The notes under the pieces were generated by a model. The model did no database searches, had not been told where the DNA came from, and saw only the letters and a list, made by a program, of their open reading frames with translations. From positions 968,162 to 1,032,161 of the forward strand of contig CM056391.1 of NCBI GenBank assembly GCA_029718625.1: a stretch of 64,000 bases of DNA. The letters run 5' to 3'. Shown one piece after another: positions 1 to 11,200 of the stretch. The translations under genes and the position numbers were made by a program. Source of the DNA: Synaphobranchus kaupii (taxonomy: Eukaryota > Chordata > Actinopteri > Anguilliformes > Synaphobranchidae). Each line of letters starts with the position of its first letter. Within the stretch, counting starts at the first letter, position 1.

Positions 1-541
1 TTTTACTGTCTTTTGAAGGATAATTTATCCTCAGGCCACATTATGCCATAAATAGCTTTGAATGGCATGAAGAATAAATTCCCCATATTAACACCCAAAT
101 AAAACTAATCAGTCAGATCAACTAATTCTATATTGTACAATGTGACAAGTGATTCATTTAGAAGCAGGCTACACTTTAAATGCATTACATTAAGTATTGG
201 CAGGTACATTAAATAAACTGCACAGGTCTTTTACAGACCAAAGAAAATGATATACTCTCATGGATACTGTGAGGAGTTGGATGGCAAGAAAACTGCAAGT
301 ACCATTGAGGTTGGCACCACAATGTAATTTTTTATGTAGAGTCAAAATTAACCAATCGTTTTGCAGATAAACAATGAACAGAAAAACTCAATGTTGCTAG
401 GACAAGCGCTAGAATCCCTAATTTACCCAGAGTGCAACAGTTTACAGTAGAACGGAAATCACAGGGAGAAATGAAGATGCCGTCATTAAGAGGTTGGGAA
501 GCAGGTCTCACTGAGTGCAGTGTGTGCAGCAGCCATCTTAC
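1..541 (-). other. 3' flank / intron downstream of gene A V exon, no gene seen
   Basis: On the minus strand this is the sequence that follows the V exon in copies B (6496-7030) and F (32913-33440). It includes an AATAAA-containing stretch near its far end. Right after the donor at 541 the reading frame stays open for 18 codons and then stops. No second Ig exon follows in B or F, so one is not expected for A, though the window ends here. Confidence 0.6.
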
Positions 542-2612
542 CAGCAGTGACTGACAGGTACAGATATGAGCCCTTATCTAGAGTGAATTCATCCTTAATC
601 TCTATAGCACACCAGTAATATCCAGAGTCCCACGTCTTCAGCTCTGTCATGGTAACAGTGAAGACATGATGGGTGGGGTCATCACTGATTGATGTTTCAT
701 CTTTAACTTTTGGAGAGTCAGTGCATACTACAATCCAACAGTTATACCAGTCTGACCCAGAACACCAGTATTTCACATAATGTTCATATTTTCTATCATA
801 GAGACGTGGGATAATGACAGATCTTCCGCTCTGTACAGCTACATGACTCACTGTGGTCACAGCATCAGCACCTGCAGAGAGAAACACACACTTCATCAGT
901 ATGGGCTCATTTTACCGTCACAGCAGAGTAAAGCGCAGTCTGTAGGACAGCCAAATCTCAGGCCACACGCTTTCCTGTGCTTACAGCTTTAGCGTTATTT
1001 TTGGCTCCATGTCAGCATAATTTCCTGTGGTTTACGTCTTGTCTGCTCACGACAGTAAAGTGCAAAATACATTTTTCTGTGGGTTTGCAGCCATTTCTGT
1101 GTGTATTCACGCTTACAGAACAACATTATAGCTGCATCTCTTTTTGGTAAAACTATGAGCTATTATAATCATGCAATGTACACTGCCCGGCCAAAAAAAA
1201 AAGTCGCACACTGTAATATTTTGTTGGACCGCCTTTAGCTTTGATTATGGCGCACATTTGTCGTGGCATTGTTTCGACAACCTTATGCAACGTCACAACA
1301 TTTATTTCCGTCCAGACTTGCATTAATTTTTGGCCCAGATCTTGTATTGACGACGGGAGAGTCGAACCACTCCGTGAACTCTTCTACAGCACATCCCAAA
1401 GACTTTCAATGGGGTTAAGGTCAGGACTCTGGTGGCCAATTCATGTATGAAAATGATTCCTCATGCTCCCTGAACCACTCTTTCACAATTTGAGCCCGAT
1501 GAATCTTGGCATTGTCGTCCTGGAATATGCCCATTGATGGGATAACCTGGTCATTCAGTACATTCAGGTACTCAGCTGACTTCATTTTATTGCTGCATAA
1601 CGTTGCTGAGCCTAGACCTGACCAATTGAAGTAACCCCAGATCATAACACTGCCTCCAGAGGTTTGTACAGTGGGCACTATGCATGACTGGTGCAACTGC
1701 GACTTATTTTTTTGCCAGGCAGTGTATGTGAAGTGTGAAAAGGTCATAATGTTTCAACTGTTGCAGATACTTGGCTTTAAATTATCTAAAATATCATACA
1801 TACTGATATGAGATATTGTCATGCTTTCATTGTTGGTTGACACTTCTATTTCAAAACTATATGTTAAAAAATGTATTTACTACTAAGACACAAATAGTTT
1901 TTTGTTGGATTTACATGGCATTTAGTGATTATAAATGGGTCTCTGTGCCTTCTTGGTAATGCCACATTTTTGTATTTCTGAGAGTAACACTTATGTTATT
2001 AACTACTGTATGTCACTCTGGTTAAGAGCGTTTGCCAAATGACTAATCTAAAGTAACCTTACAACTACAAAATGCACAAACATTGCATTTTATCTGTTCA
2101 GCTTCCTGAAAAGGATTTTTTTTGCATGAAGTGGTTTTAATGGCTATGACAATAAGAAGGGAAAGAGGATGCAATGCAAGAGTTAATGAAAACTTTTATG
2201 AAGAAAGAAGCATATAAACTGAGATTGATGCCACACATGCAAAGACAGTTTCTTTTGGCTTCTTAAATTCATGAAACCTTTTGATTTTTATTCATTATGA
2301 ATTGTTGGTCAAAAGAAAGTAAACTTGCCAACAGCAAGTAAAGAGAGAAGCACATGCATTCAAAGTACATAGCCAGGGTTTGTTTAAGATCCTGAGCAGT
2401 ACCCTGATTGTGAAAAAAAGACTCATTATATCATATTCATCTTTTATTTGTGAAAACTACAAGCTTCAGTAATATAATCATTCATTCAAGTTTATGATAC
2501 AGTCTCACTGCTACAATGTACCAGTATTCAGTATACAGTGTGAGAAACGAGGCCTACCTGGCAGTACAGAGAGGAAGAGGATGGTGAGGAAGAGTAGCAG
2601 AGTGGGAGCCAT
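542..2612 (-). CDS. CD300/PIGRL-like receptor A, signal and V exons (partial)
   Basis: Two phase-matched exons are visible on the minus strand. Exon 1 (2612-2558, 55 nt) encodes a signal peptide of about 19 residues beginning [19 protein letters not shown]. Exon 2 (871-542, 330 nt, phase 1-1) encodes one V-type Ig domain with the family hallmarks KYWC and DSGYYWC. Both splice junctions are canonical. Intron 1 (1686 bp) contains a Tc1-like element. The usual B-strand cysteine (IPCLYD in other copies) is Arg here (IPRLYD), so the canonical V disulfide cannot form. Extra cysteines are present at KYWC, NC and VVC. No second Ig, stalk or membrane exon is visible before the window edge. If the exon 2 donor is not used, translation ends 18 codons later, giving a secreted single V domain. 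Membership of the CD300/pIgR V family is confident; that it makes a protein is inference. Confidence 0.6.
1181..1724 (-). mobile_element. Tc1/mariner-like internally deleted element in intron 1 of A
   Basis: The ends are inverted (CACTGCCCGGCC and GGCAGTG) and flanked by TA. The minus strand encodes the C-terminal half of a Tc1-type transposase: the SVMIWGYF segment, the catalytic-loop aspartate in FQDDN, and [16 protein letters not shown] in the next frame. It lacks the N-terminal DNA-binding part and is frameshifted, so it is non-autonomous. The same insertion is in copy F at the orthologous intron position, and copy B starts with it. Confidence 0.88.
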
Positions 2613-2668
2613 ATGTGCCATACAGGTGTGTGTCCGTCAGAGAGACGAGCTCTCTTTAACATGATTCT

Positions 2669-2678
2669 CACTTCCTGT
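2669..2678 (-). promoter_or_regulatory. ETS/PU.1-type motif upstream of gene A
   Basis: ACAGGAAGTG on the minus strand, 57 nt upstream of the ATG. A matching motif precedes every visible signal exon in the cluster. ETS-family sites are usual in TATA-less promoters of leukocyte receptors; binding is inferred. Confidence 0.4.
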
Positions 2679-2849
2679 TTCTCTCAGACCCTGTCTCTTT
2701 GGCCCCTCATGCTTTGTATTCTGTGGTCTCTCAGTGGCCAGAGCAGGATGTGTATCATTATCATTTCATACATCTTTATGTATTATCTTTTTCCCATTGT
2801 ACAGCACTTTATGACTTTATGTATAAAACAAGGATAATAAAATACACTC

Positions 2850-4237
2850 TCAGAAAAAAGGCATGAAAAACTGCCTAAGAAGCTATAAACGCTTGGAGTG
2901 GTACCCTATTGATACATACAATTATGAATGATTATGAATGATAATGCTGTGCATTAAATTGAACATGGTGTTCATTCATAATATTCAGACCACTGTGAAA
3001 GCTCTGTTAGAATTTTTTTTTTGTTTTTTGGGAGAAAAGTTTGGACCAGTTTAATTGTACCAGTAAATAAAAAGGGATTGAACTGCCCAAGACTGGGTTT
3101 TGGGCTCCCTGTCACAATGGCAGCGAGATTTCAGGGATGGACCCAGATGCAGAGATATACTCGAGACCATGTGGGTGGAAAAAGTAACAAGAGCTTTTAC
3201 TTTGAAAAAAGTAGCAATGGCAGGAACAAAACAAAAAACAGGCAGGCGCATGAACGAACAAACAGGCAAAGAGAATTAGGGCATCAGGGGCATCAGCAGA
3301 GGGCAACCAGCACATTATCAAGCAAGTAAACTGAAGGTGTTTTTCTCGTCCAGCAGAGGGTAGCAGAGTCAAACATTTAAAATGGGGGAAAATGGCTGTA
3401 TTTGATGCTCTGGAACAGGAATCCTCAGATTCCTCACGTTTCTGAGCATCCGGGCCTCTTCCCTTATTCTTGCACACAGAATTCCTGTTGGGACCGTCCT
3501 CTATAGTCACGTTGCTGCCCCCTACTGAACAGACAGGGAACATTCAGGCATTGATCTCAAGATCATTTGGGTTTTAACATGATCACCCTTCAGCCCGATT
3601 AAAAAAGGTGTAATAAAAAACAGTGAAAGGAACGAAAGAAAGTTTCTAAAGATACAAAAATGAATTGCAAGTTCCATGAGTCACAGAACCGTAAGATAAG
3701 TATCCTGTACCATTCAGGGGCTTGATATGTCTTGAGTTTCTAGAGTTTGTCATGCAAGCAGTGCCTACTTCACTGACGTCATTCTTTTCAGGAACCAAAC
3801 CCCCCCAGAGCAATGTAACTTTTCTTCAAACAGCTGTGATTATTTTTTTTAGCTAATTCAAATAGCGGTTATGAACCCTTTACCAGAGCCACTCTGTGTC
3901 TGTGACCAATGAGATGAAAGAGAAGGAGAGAAAGCTCAGGGGAGAGCAGAAGAGTAAAGATGGATTATGACAGTAGAGTCTGTGCTCCATTACTGCACCT
4001 TTTTCATTGTAACTTGCATTATGATGGTATGTTAATATGGGCACGATAGTGAACCTGCTCATATTACCATCTAATTCTAATTAATATCAACTACAGTCTA
4101 GAAATTTCATCAGCAGTATTATGATTATTTTAAAAAGAATCTTACCTCTTGTATATTGGAAGCACAATAAATTATCAGCTAAACAACTTTAAAAAGAAAA
4201 AAAGTCAACTGGGAATCCAGCAATCCACCTATTTTTT
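2850..4237 (-). other. Intergenic copy of the 3' flank of the ITIM gene
   Basis: This is the inverted copy of 29226-30600. It contains the block near 3112-3543 that occurs at least five times in the window (also about 7320, 29918, 33728 and 52537), beginning with a CAG-GT-like context and GGSNVTIEDG in one frame. Its open frames differ in length and carry frameshifts among copies. I treat it as non-coding 3' flank or an old repeat. Confidence 0.5.
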
Positions 4238-4853
4238 CTACAGGACAACTGTGCTGTAAATCACATCACCGGCTCTATCTGCTGCAGGATGGTTAGGAGA
4301 GTGTGTAGCCTGTTCAGAACAGGACATGCATACACAATATTTGAGTTAATCAAAAGATGAACATTACAGAGAGGTACACACATTTTCCTTTTAAGATTAT
4401 CTGTGTTTTGGGTGAGAAAAGTAAAGAAACAAATTAAGTTTAAACGACTGGGGTGTTATTCCACAAAGCAGGATAAGCAAGCTAGCCAGATAAATCTAAA
4501 ATAATCCCATGAAATGAGCTCAGAAACAATAGAAACAATTCTACATCATCAGCAACTAACAATACATATGACTAAATCACGCTCCTAAACCAGATTCTAG
4601 TGCATTTTCATTGACTGAAATATCACGAATGTGACGAAACATCCCTATTGTTCTCAGAGTTATCTGGATCACTTGATAATACTGTTTTGTGGAATACCCC
4701 CTTGGTGGTCACACATACATGTTCACCTTTCCCAGTGCCAGCTGATAACTGAATACTGTGTACCTGACACTGAAATATGATAAACAATCTTACCGGTGGA
4801 TTATGCAGGATGATTGAGCTGTATATGACATCATCTGCAGAGTTTTCAGATGG
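4238..4853 (-). pseudogene. Orphan ITIM tail exons (inverted copy of the end of gene E)
   Basis: Two exons correspond to the last two exons of E. The first (4853-4794, 60 nt, phase 0-0) encodes PSENSADDVIYSSIILHNPP with an ITIM, VIYSSI, and has a normal acceptor and donor. The second (4288-4238) encodes a tail with VIYSTV and a stop. Its acceptor dinucleotide is AT instead of AG (other copies read ACCAG before CCT), so it should not splice normally. No membrane or Ig exon lies upstream on this strand within the inverted segment. The tail was duplicated without its gene. Confidence 0.75.
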
Positions 4854-4861
4854 CTGCGACA

Positions 4862-5318
4862 ATAAGAGTGAACATGTTTCTGTTACTCAACAGAGCTGGG
4901 GGGGTCACGGTCAATTTTGTTTCAGTCAAATCAGGACATGAACTGAAATTATGTTCATTATGTGAAAAATGCTCCATAGAGGATCATTCCATAAATCAAT
5001 GATTCAGTCTAATTGAATTTGATTCTGAAATTATAAAATTGTGGACATTTTAAAATAATAACAATTAATTGAATGTCAATTAATTTCCTGGATTGACTGA
5101 ACGGAATGTTGAATTCATCTCAACCCTGCAACCAACGGCTTACGGAGCAGGAGAGAAATGCATTAAAGTAACTCAAGAAGGAAAATTCTGGAACAATATG
5201 AATACGTATTTTCACAGTGGTTTAAGAGCAGGATGATATTTCATCTTTTAGCACCTCTGACTCTATCTGCACTGTAGTGGCCCGCTGCTGTTCAAAGACT
5301 TCCTGCCCTGAGTTTATA
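4862..5318 (-). other. Intron-like sequence of the inverted E copy, no gene seen
   Basis: Matches, inverted, the intron between the first and second tail exons of E (about 27930-28375). It ends at the inversion junction, and I see no further coding or RNA feature. Confidence 0.6.
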
Positions 5319-5856
5319 CACTGCCAAAAAAAAAGTTGCAGTTGCACCAGTCATGCATAGTGCCCACTGTACAAGCCTCTGGAGGCAGTGTTATGATCTG
5401 GGGTTGCTTCAATTGGTCAGGTCTAGGCTCAGCAACGTTAAGCAGCAATAAAATGAAGTCAGCTGAGTACCTGAATGTACTGAATGACCAGGTTATCCCA
5501 TCAATGGGCATATTCCAGGACGACAATGTCAAGATTCATCGGGCTCAAATTGTGAAAGAGTGGTTCAGGGAGCATGAGGAATCATTTTCACACATGAATT
5601 GGCCACCAGAGTCCTGACCTTAACCCCATTGAAAGTCTTTGGGATCTGCTGGAGAAGACTTTACGGAGTGGTTCGACTCTCCCGTCGTCAATACAAGATC
5701 TCGGCCAAATATGAATGCAAGTCTGGACGGAAATAAATGTTGTGACGTTGCATAAGGTTGTTGAAACAATGCCACGATGAATGCGCGCCATAATCAAAGC
5801 TAAAGGCGGTCCAACAAAATATTACAGTGTGCAACTTTTTTTTTGGCCGGGCAGTG
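5319..5856 (+). mobile_element. Tc1/mariner-like internally deleted element at the inversion junction
   Basis: 538 bp with CACTGCC and GGCAGTG ends, each flanked by TA. It encodes transposase remnants [17 protein letters not shown] and WPPES with frame breaks and an in-frame stop. It is a copy of the element inside intron 1 of F. There the left flank is CTTCACA, whereas here it is the inverted E intron, so the sequence left of this terminal repeat was replaced. The right flank (CATTGCATGATT) still matches F. Confidence 0.88.
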
Positions 5857-6165
5857 TACATTGCATGATTATAATAGCTCATAGTTTTACCTAAAAGAGA
5901 TGCAGCTATAATGTTGTTCTGTAAGCGTGAATACACACAGAAATGGCTGCAAAACCACAGAAAAATGTATTTTGCACTTTACTGTCGTGAGCAGACAAGA
6001 CGTAAACCACAGGAAATTATGCTGACTTGGAGCCAAAAATAACGCTAAAGCTGTAAGCACAGGAAAGCGTGTGGCCTGAGATTCGGCTGTCCTACAGACT
6101 GCGCTTTACTCTGCTGTGACGGTAAAATGAGCCCATACTGATGAAGTGTGTGTTTCTCTCTGCAG

Positions 6166-6495
6166 GTGCTGACGCTGTGTCCACAGTGAGTCATGTAGCT
6201 GTACAGAGCGGAAGATCTGTCACAATCCCACATCTCTATGATAGAAAATATGAACATTATGTGAAATACTGGTGTTCTGGGTCAGACTGGTATAACTGTT
6301 GTATTGTAGTATGCACTGACTCTCCAAAAGTTAAAGATGAAACATCAATCAGTGATGACCCCACCCATCATGTCTTCACTGTTACCATGACAGAGCTGAA
6401 GACGTGGGACTCTGGATATTACTGGTGTGCTATAGAGATTAAGGATAAATTCACTCTAGATGAGGGCTCATATCTGTACCTGTCAGTCACTGATG
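6166..6495 (+). pseudogene. Orphan V-type Ig exon, copy B
   Basis: A 330-nt phase 1-1 exon with intact TGCAG acceptor and GTAAG donor encodes a V domain closely matching A and F ([23 protein letters not shown]). The canonical B-strand cysteine is His (IPHLYD). The inversion breakpoint removed its upstream sequence, so no signal exon lies on this strand between 5319 and the V exon. No second Ig or membrane exon follows before gene C begins at 8256. The frame is open, but alone it cannot make a normal receptor unless spliced to distant exons. Confidence 0.7.
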
Positions 6496-8150
6496 GTAAG
6501 ATGGCTGCAGCACACACTGCACTCAGTGAGACCTGCTTCCCAACCTCTTAATGACGGCATCTTCATTTCTCCCCGTGATTTCCGTTCTACTGTAAACTGT
6601 TGCACTCTGGGAAAATGAGTGATTCTAGCGCTTGTCCTAGCAACATTGAGTTTTTCTGTTCAGTGTTTATCTGCAAAACGATTGGTTAATTTTGACTCTA
6701 CATGAAAAATGACATTGTGGTGCCAACCACCATTGTTTTCTTGCCATCCAACTCCTCACAGTATCCATGAGAGTATATAATTTTCTTTGGTCTGTAAATG
6801 ACCTGTGCAGTTTATTTAATGTACCTGCCAATACTTAATGTAATGCATTTAAAGTGTAGCCTGCTTCTAAAGGAATCACTTGTCACATTGTACAATATAG
6901 AATTAGTTTATCTGACTGATTAGTTTTATTTGGGTGTTAATATGGGGAATTTATTCTTCATGCCATTCAAAGCTATTTATGGCATAATGTCGCCTGAGGA
7001 TAAATTATCCTTCTAAAGACAATAAAAGTGTCAGATTAAGAGTAATTAGCATCTTGTTTGTGGGATTAAACTGATTTCTGGGTGTAATATTTTGCGGTTT
7101 TGCTGTTCACACAATAAATATCATCCCCCTGAAGGGTGCAGGATACTTACCTTACGGTTCTGGGACTTGTGGAACTTGCGTTTAATTTTCATCCCTCATA
7201 TCTTTACAAACTTTCCTTCATTCCTTTCACTGTTTTTTATTACACCTTTTTTAATCGGGCTGAAGGGTGATCATGTTAAAACCCAAATGATCTTGAGATC
7301 TATGCCTGAATGTTCTCTGTCTGTTCAGTAGGGGGCAGCAACGTGACTATAGAGGACGGTCCCAACAGGAATTCTGTCTGCAAGAATAAGGGAAGAGGCC
7401 CAGATGTTCAGAAACGTGAGGAACCAGAGGATTCCTGTTCCAGAGCATCAAATACAGCCATTTACCCCATTTCAAATGTTTGACTCTGCTTCCCCTCTGC
7501 TGGATGAGAAAGACACCTTCAGTTTACTTGCTTTATAATGTGCTGTTGCCCTCTGCTGATGCCCCTGATGCCCTAATTCTCTTTGCCTGTTTGTTCGTTC
7601 ATGCGCCTGCCTGTTTGTTGTTTTGTTACTGCCATCGCTACTTCAAAGTAAAAGCTCTTGTTACTTTTTCCACCCACATGGTCTCGAGTATATCTCTGCA
7701 TCTGGGTCCATCCCTGAAATCTCGCTGCCATTGTGACAGGGAGCCCAAAACAAGACTAGAGCAGTTGAATCCTTTTTATTTACTGGTTAAATCATACTGG
7801 TCCAAACTCTACCAAAAACACAATTTTTTCGTCATTTTATTCTAACAGAGCTTTTACAGTGGTCTGAATGTTACATGGTGTTCATTTCAAGGTAGTGCAA
7901 TATCATTCATAATCATTCATAATTGTATGTATCAATAGGGTCCCACCCCAGTGACCAGCGTTTGTACCTTTTTAGCCACTTTTTCATGAGTGTATTTTAT
8001 TATCCCTGTTTTATACATAAAGTCATAAAGTGCTGTACAATGGGCAAAAGATAATACATAAAGATGTATGAAATGAAAATAATAGACATCCTGCTCTGGC
8101 CACTGAGAGACCACAGCATACAGAGCACAGGGGACCAGAGATGGGGTCTG
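6496..8150 (+). other. Intergenic 3' flank between copies B and C
   Basis: Corresponds to 32913-34520. It holds the conserved 3' block ending in an AATAAAAG stretch near 7020, the repeated block near 7320-7500 and a low-complexity pyrimidine-rich stretch. No second V, stalk or membrane exon was found in any frame. Confidence 0.5.
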
Positions 8151-8156
8151 TGATAA

Positions 8157-8166
8157 ACAGGAAGTA
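8157..8166 (+). promoter_or_regulatory. ETS/PU.1-type motif upstream of gene C
   Basis: ACAGGAAGTA about 90 nt upstream of the ATG. It is followed by a short CA-rich stretch (8204-8236) before the start codon. Confidence 0.4.
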
Positions 8167-8255
8167 AGAATCACACTAAAGGGAGCTCTTCTCTCTGACG
8201 GACGCACACACACACACAAACACACAGAGCACACATGCATACCTGTAAGGCACAT

Positions 8256-11200
8256 ATGGCTCCCACTCTGCTACTCTTCCTCACCGTCCTCTTCCTCTCT
8301 GTACTGCCAGGTAGGACTCGTTTCTCACACTGTATACTGAATACTGGGACATTGTAGCAGTGAGGCTGTCTGTATCATAAACCTGAATGAATGAGTTATC
8401 CTGAAGCCTGTAGTTTGCATGAATAAAATATGAATATGATGATTAAATTTAACCTTTTATCGCTGAGCAATACTCATGAAAATAAACGGACCCTGCTACT
8501 TTAAGAAAGAAATTTAAATGCCAAACAAAACTACGTTTCTACATGTGGCATCAATCTCAGTTTCTATATTTTTGTTTCTTCATAAACGTTTTCATAAACT
8601 CTTACATTGCATCCTCTTTTCTTTCTTATTGCCATCAAAACCACTTCATGCTAAAAAAAAAATCCTGTTTATGAAGCTGAACAGATAAAAATGTAATGTT
8701 TGTGCATTTTGTAGTTGTAAGGTTACTTTAGATTACAATCATTTGGCAAACACTCTTAACCAGAGCGACATACAGTAGTTAAGAACATAAGTGTTACTCT
8801 CAGAAATACAAGAATGCGGCATCACCAAGAAGGCTTAGAGACCCATTTATGATCACTAAATGTTATGTAAACCCAATAAACAACTATTTGTATTGTAGTA
8901 GTTAATACATTTTTAACATAGTTTTGGACTGATAAGTGTCAACATACAATTCTGTCAGGACAACTCACGTATTTAAATTAAATGGTTAATGCATGAATGT
9001 GCTGCATAATTATTTTAGTTTGGCAGTGAATGGATCTGCTTTAGTACTGCTCCGGAGCACAGGCATCTCCCCCCGCTAAACAGGAGAAGACCAGAAACCC
9101 CCCCATACTGAAGCAGATCCAAACGACAGGAAGCTGGGCTGGTGGAGGGTGACAGTAAACGTCTTTTAACACAAGCCGTCAGCAACAAAGAGCAGCGCAT
9201 CAGTATTCAAGCAGTACAGAGAGAACTAATTATTGGCTTATAAAGGGCGCTCCATTAGAGGCGTGTGCATGTGATTGGTTGAGTATGTGATGTGTGATTG
9301 CTAGCCGACCATGGTCAGCTACAGCGAGTGGTTCTCCGACAGAATTTACTCTGTGAACTCGTTCGCGACGCTCATTGAAAGCATGACAATGTCTGATATC
9401 AGTATGTGTGATATTCTAATTAAAGCCAAGTATCAGCAACCGTTGCAACATTATGACCTTTTAACACTTCACATACTTTACATGATTAGAATAGCTCAGA
9501 GTTTTACCAAAAAGAGATGGAGCTATGATCTTGTTCTCTAAATGTGAATACTCACAGAAATGGCTTCAAACCCACAATAAAATATATTGTGCCCTTTATT
9601 GTGGTTAGCAGAGAGGATGTAACCACAGGAAATAAATCTGCTCTACAGGAAAACAAGGGGGATTCATGCATAGCCTGAGAGTCGGCTGCCCTACAGACTG
9701 CGCTTTACTCTGCTGTGACGGTAAAATGAGCCCATACTGATGAAGTGTGTGTTTCTCTCTGCAGCTGCTGACACTGTGTCCACAGTGAGTCATGTAGCTG
9801 TACAGAGAGGAATATCTGTCACTATCCCATGTCTCTATGATAGAAAATATGAACATTATGTGAAATACTGGTGTCATGGGCAACTGTGGGGTACATGTTC
9901 TATTGTAGTACGCACTGACTCGCCAAAAGTTAAAGGTGAAACATCAATCACTGATGACCCCATCCATCACGTCTTCACTGTTACAATGACAAAGCTGAAG
10001 ACGGGGGACTCTGGATATTACTGGTGTGATGTAGAGATCGGTGGTATTTTCGCTCTAGATGAGAGCTCATATCTGTACCTGTCGATCACTGCTGGTAAGA
10101 TGGCTGCAGCACACACTGCACTCAGTGAGAACTGCTTCCCAACCTCTTAATGACGGCAACTTCACTTCTCCCCGTGATTTCCAACCATACGCTGCGCAGT
10201 ACTTTCTACTGTAAACTGTTGCACTCTGGGTAAATTAGTGATTCTAGCAGTTGTCCTAGCAACATTGAGTTTTTCTTGTCATTGTTAATCTGCAAAACCA
10301 TTGGTTCTTTTTGACTCTACATAAAGAATGACATTGTGGTGCTCAATGGTACTTGCAGTTTTCTTGCTATCCAACTCCTCACAGTATCCATGAGAGTATG
10401 AAAATCATTTTCTTTGGTCTGTAAATGACTTGTGCAGTTTATTTTGATTTCAGGGGGAAATTCAAAGATGCAATGCAATGTATTTTTGTTTTTCTTCTGT
10501 GGTATTCAGGTACTCCTGGCCTCTGGGTTGACCAACAGGAGGTGACCGGTGTGGAAGGGGGCCATGTCAGTGTGCAGTGTCACTATAATGAATCGAACGA
10601 CAGGAAGAGCTGGTGCAGGGCTGGGGACTCCTGTATAGAAGTGAGTTCTGGTAAATCTGGAAGATCAGAGATCAAAGATGTCAGCTCTGAAAAAGTCTTC
10701 ATTGTGACGATGAGGGAGCTGAACAGGGAGGACACAGGCTGGTATTGGTGTGCTGCTGGAGAACTACAGATCCCTGTTCACATCACTGTCACTCAGAAAA
10801 CTACAACTACCACAGTCACCACACGTAAGGAACTCTAATTAAACAAGCCTGCATAAGAATGGGTGTAAATGGAATGTTGTAAAAAAAAGTTTCACTAACT
10901 GTTGCTAGCAGTCCTGTAGTAATGTGCAGACTGGCTTGTAGATGCATGTTGGGAGTTCTGTTCTTCTTTTACATGACCACAGCATTACAAAACTCACAAA
11001 CACACATAACACAATAAAAGATGGTGAGCAACTTCCTTAAGCATTTATTGTTTGAAATGTATTGTTCGCAATTGGGGGTGGAACCATTTAAAATATAAAT
11101 TTACAGCTGAGATGTGAATAGAAAAACCTGATTGTGTAATGTGCCAATGTTAAAAAGCATTAGACAATAGAGTACAGTTGAGCTACACTTCAATTTTCTT

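Larger units (their letters stand above)
1..5318. repeat. Inverted segmental duplication (copy of about 27930-33450)
   Basis: Read on the minus strand, this segment follows 27930-33450 in order: intron sequence, an ITIM exon, the last ITIM exon, 3' flank, signal exon, Tc1-like element, V exon and further 3' flank. The copies differ by scattered substitutions and by a 233-bp SINE present only at 28708-28940, so this is not an identical fold-back read. The arm 1-1724 also pairs with 5319 to about 7045, giving a 1.7 kb inverted repeat with a 3.6 kb spacer. The junction at 5318/5319 falls exactly on the terminal repeat of a Tc1-like element. Confidence 0.85.

Noticed and set aside
1241..1450. Short ORFs such as 1241-1450 and 5588-5797 as genes
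   Set aside because: Antisense frames of the Tc1-like transposase remnants.
10801..10838. VTTRKEL at the end of the V2 read-through as an ER-retrieval signal
   Set aside because: It arises only if the donor is ignored, and RKEL lacks the acidic or amide residue of the KDEL-type consensus.
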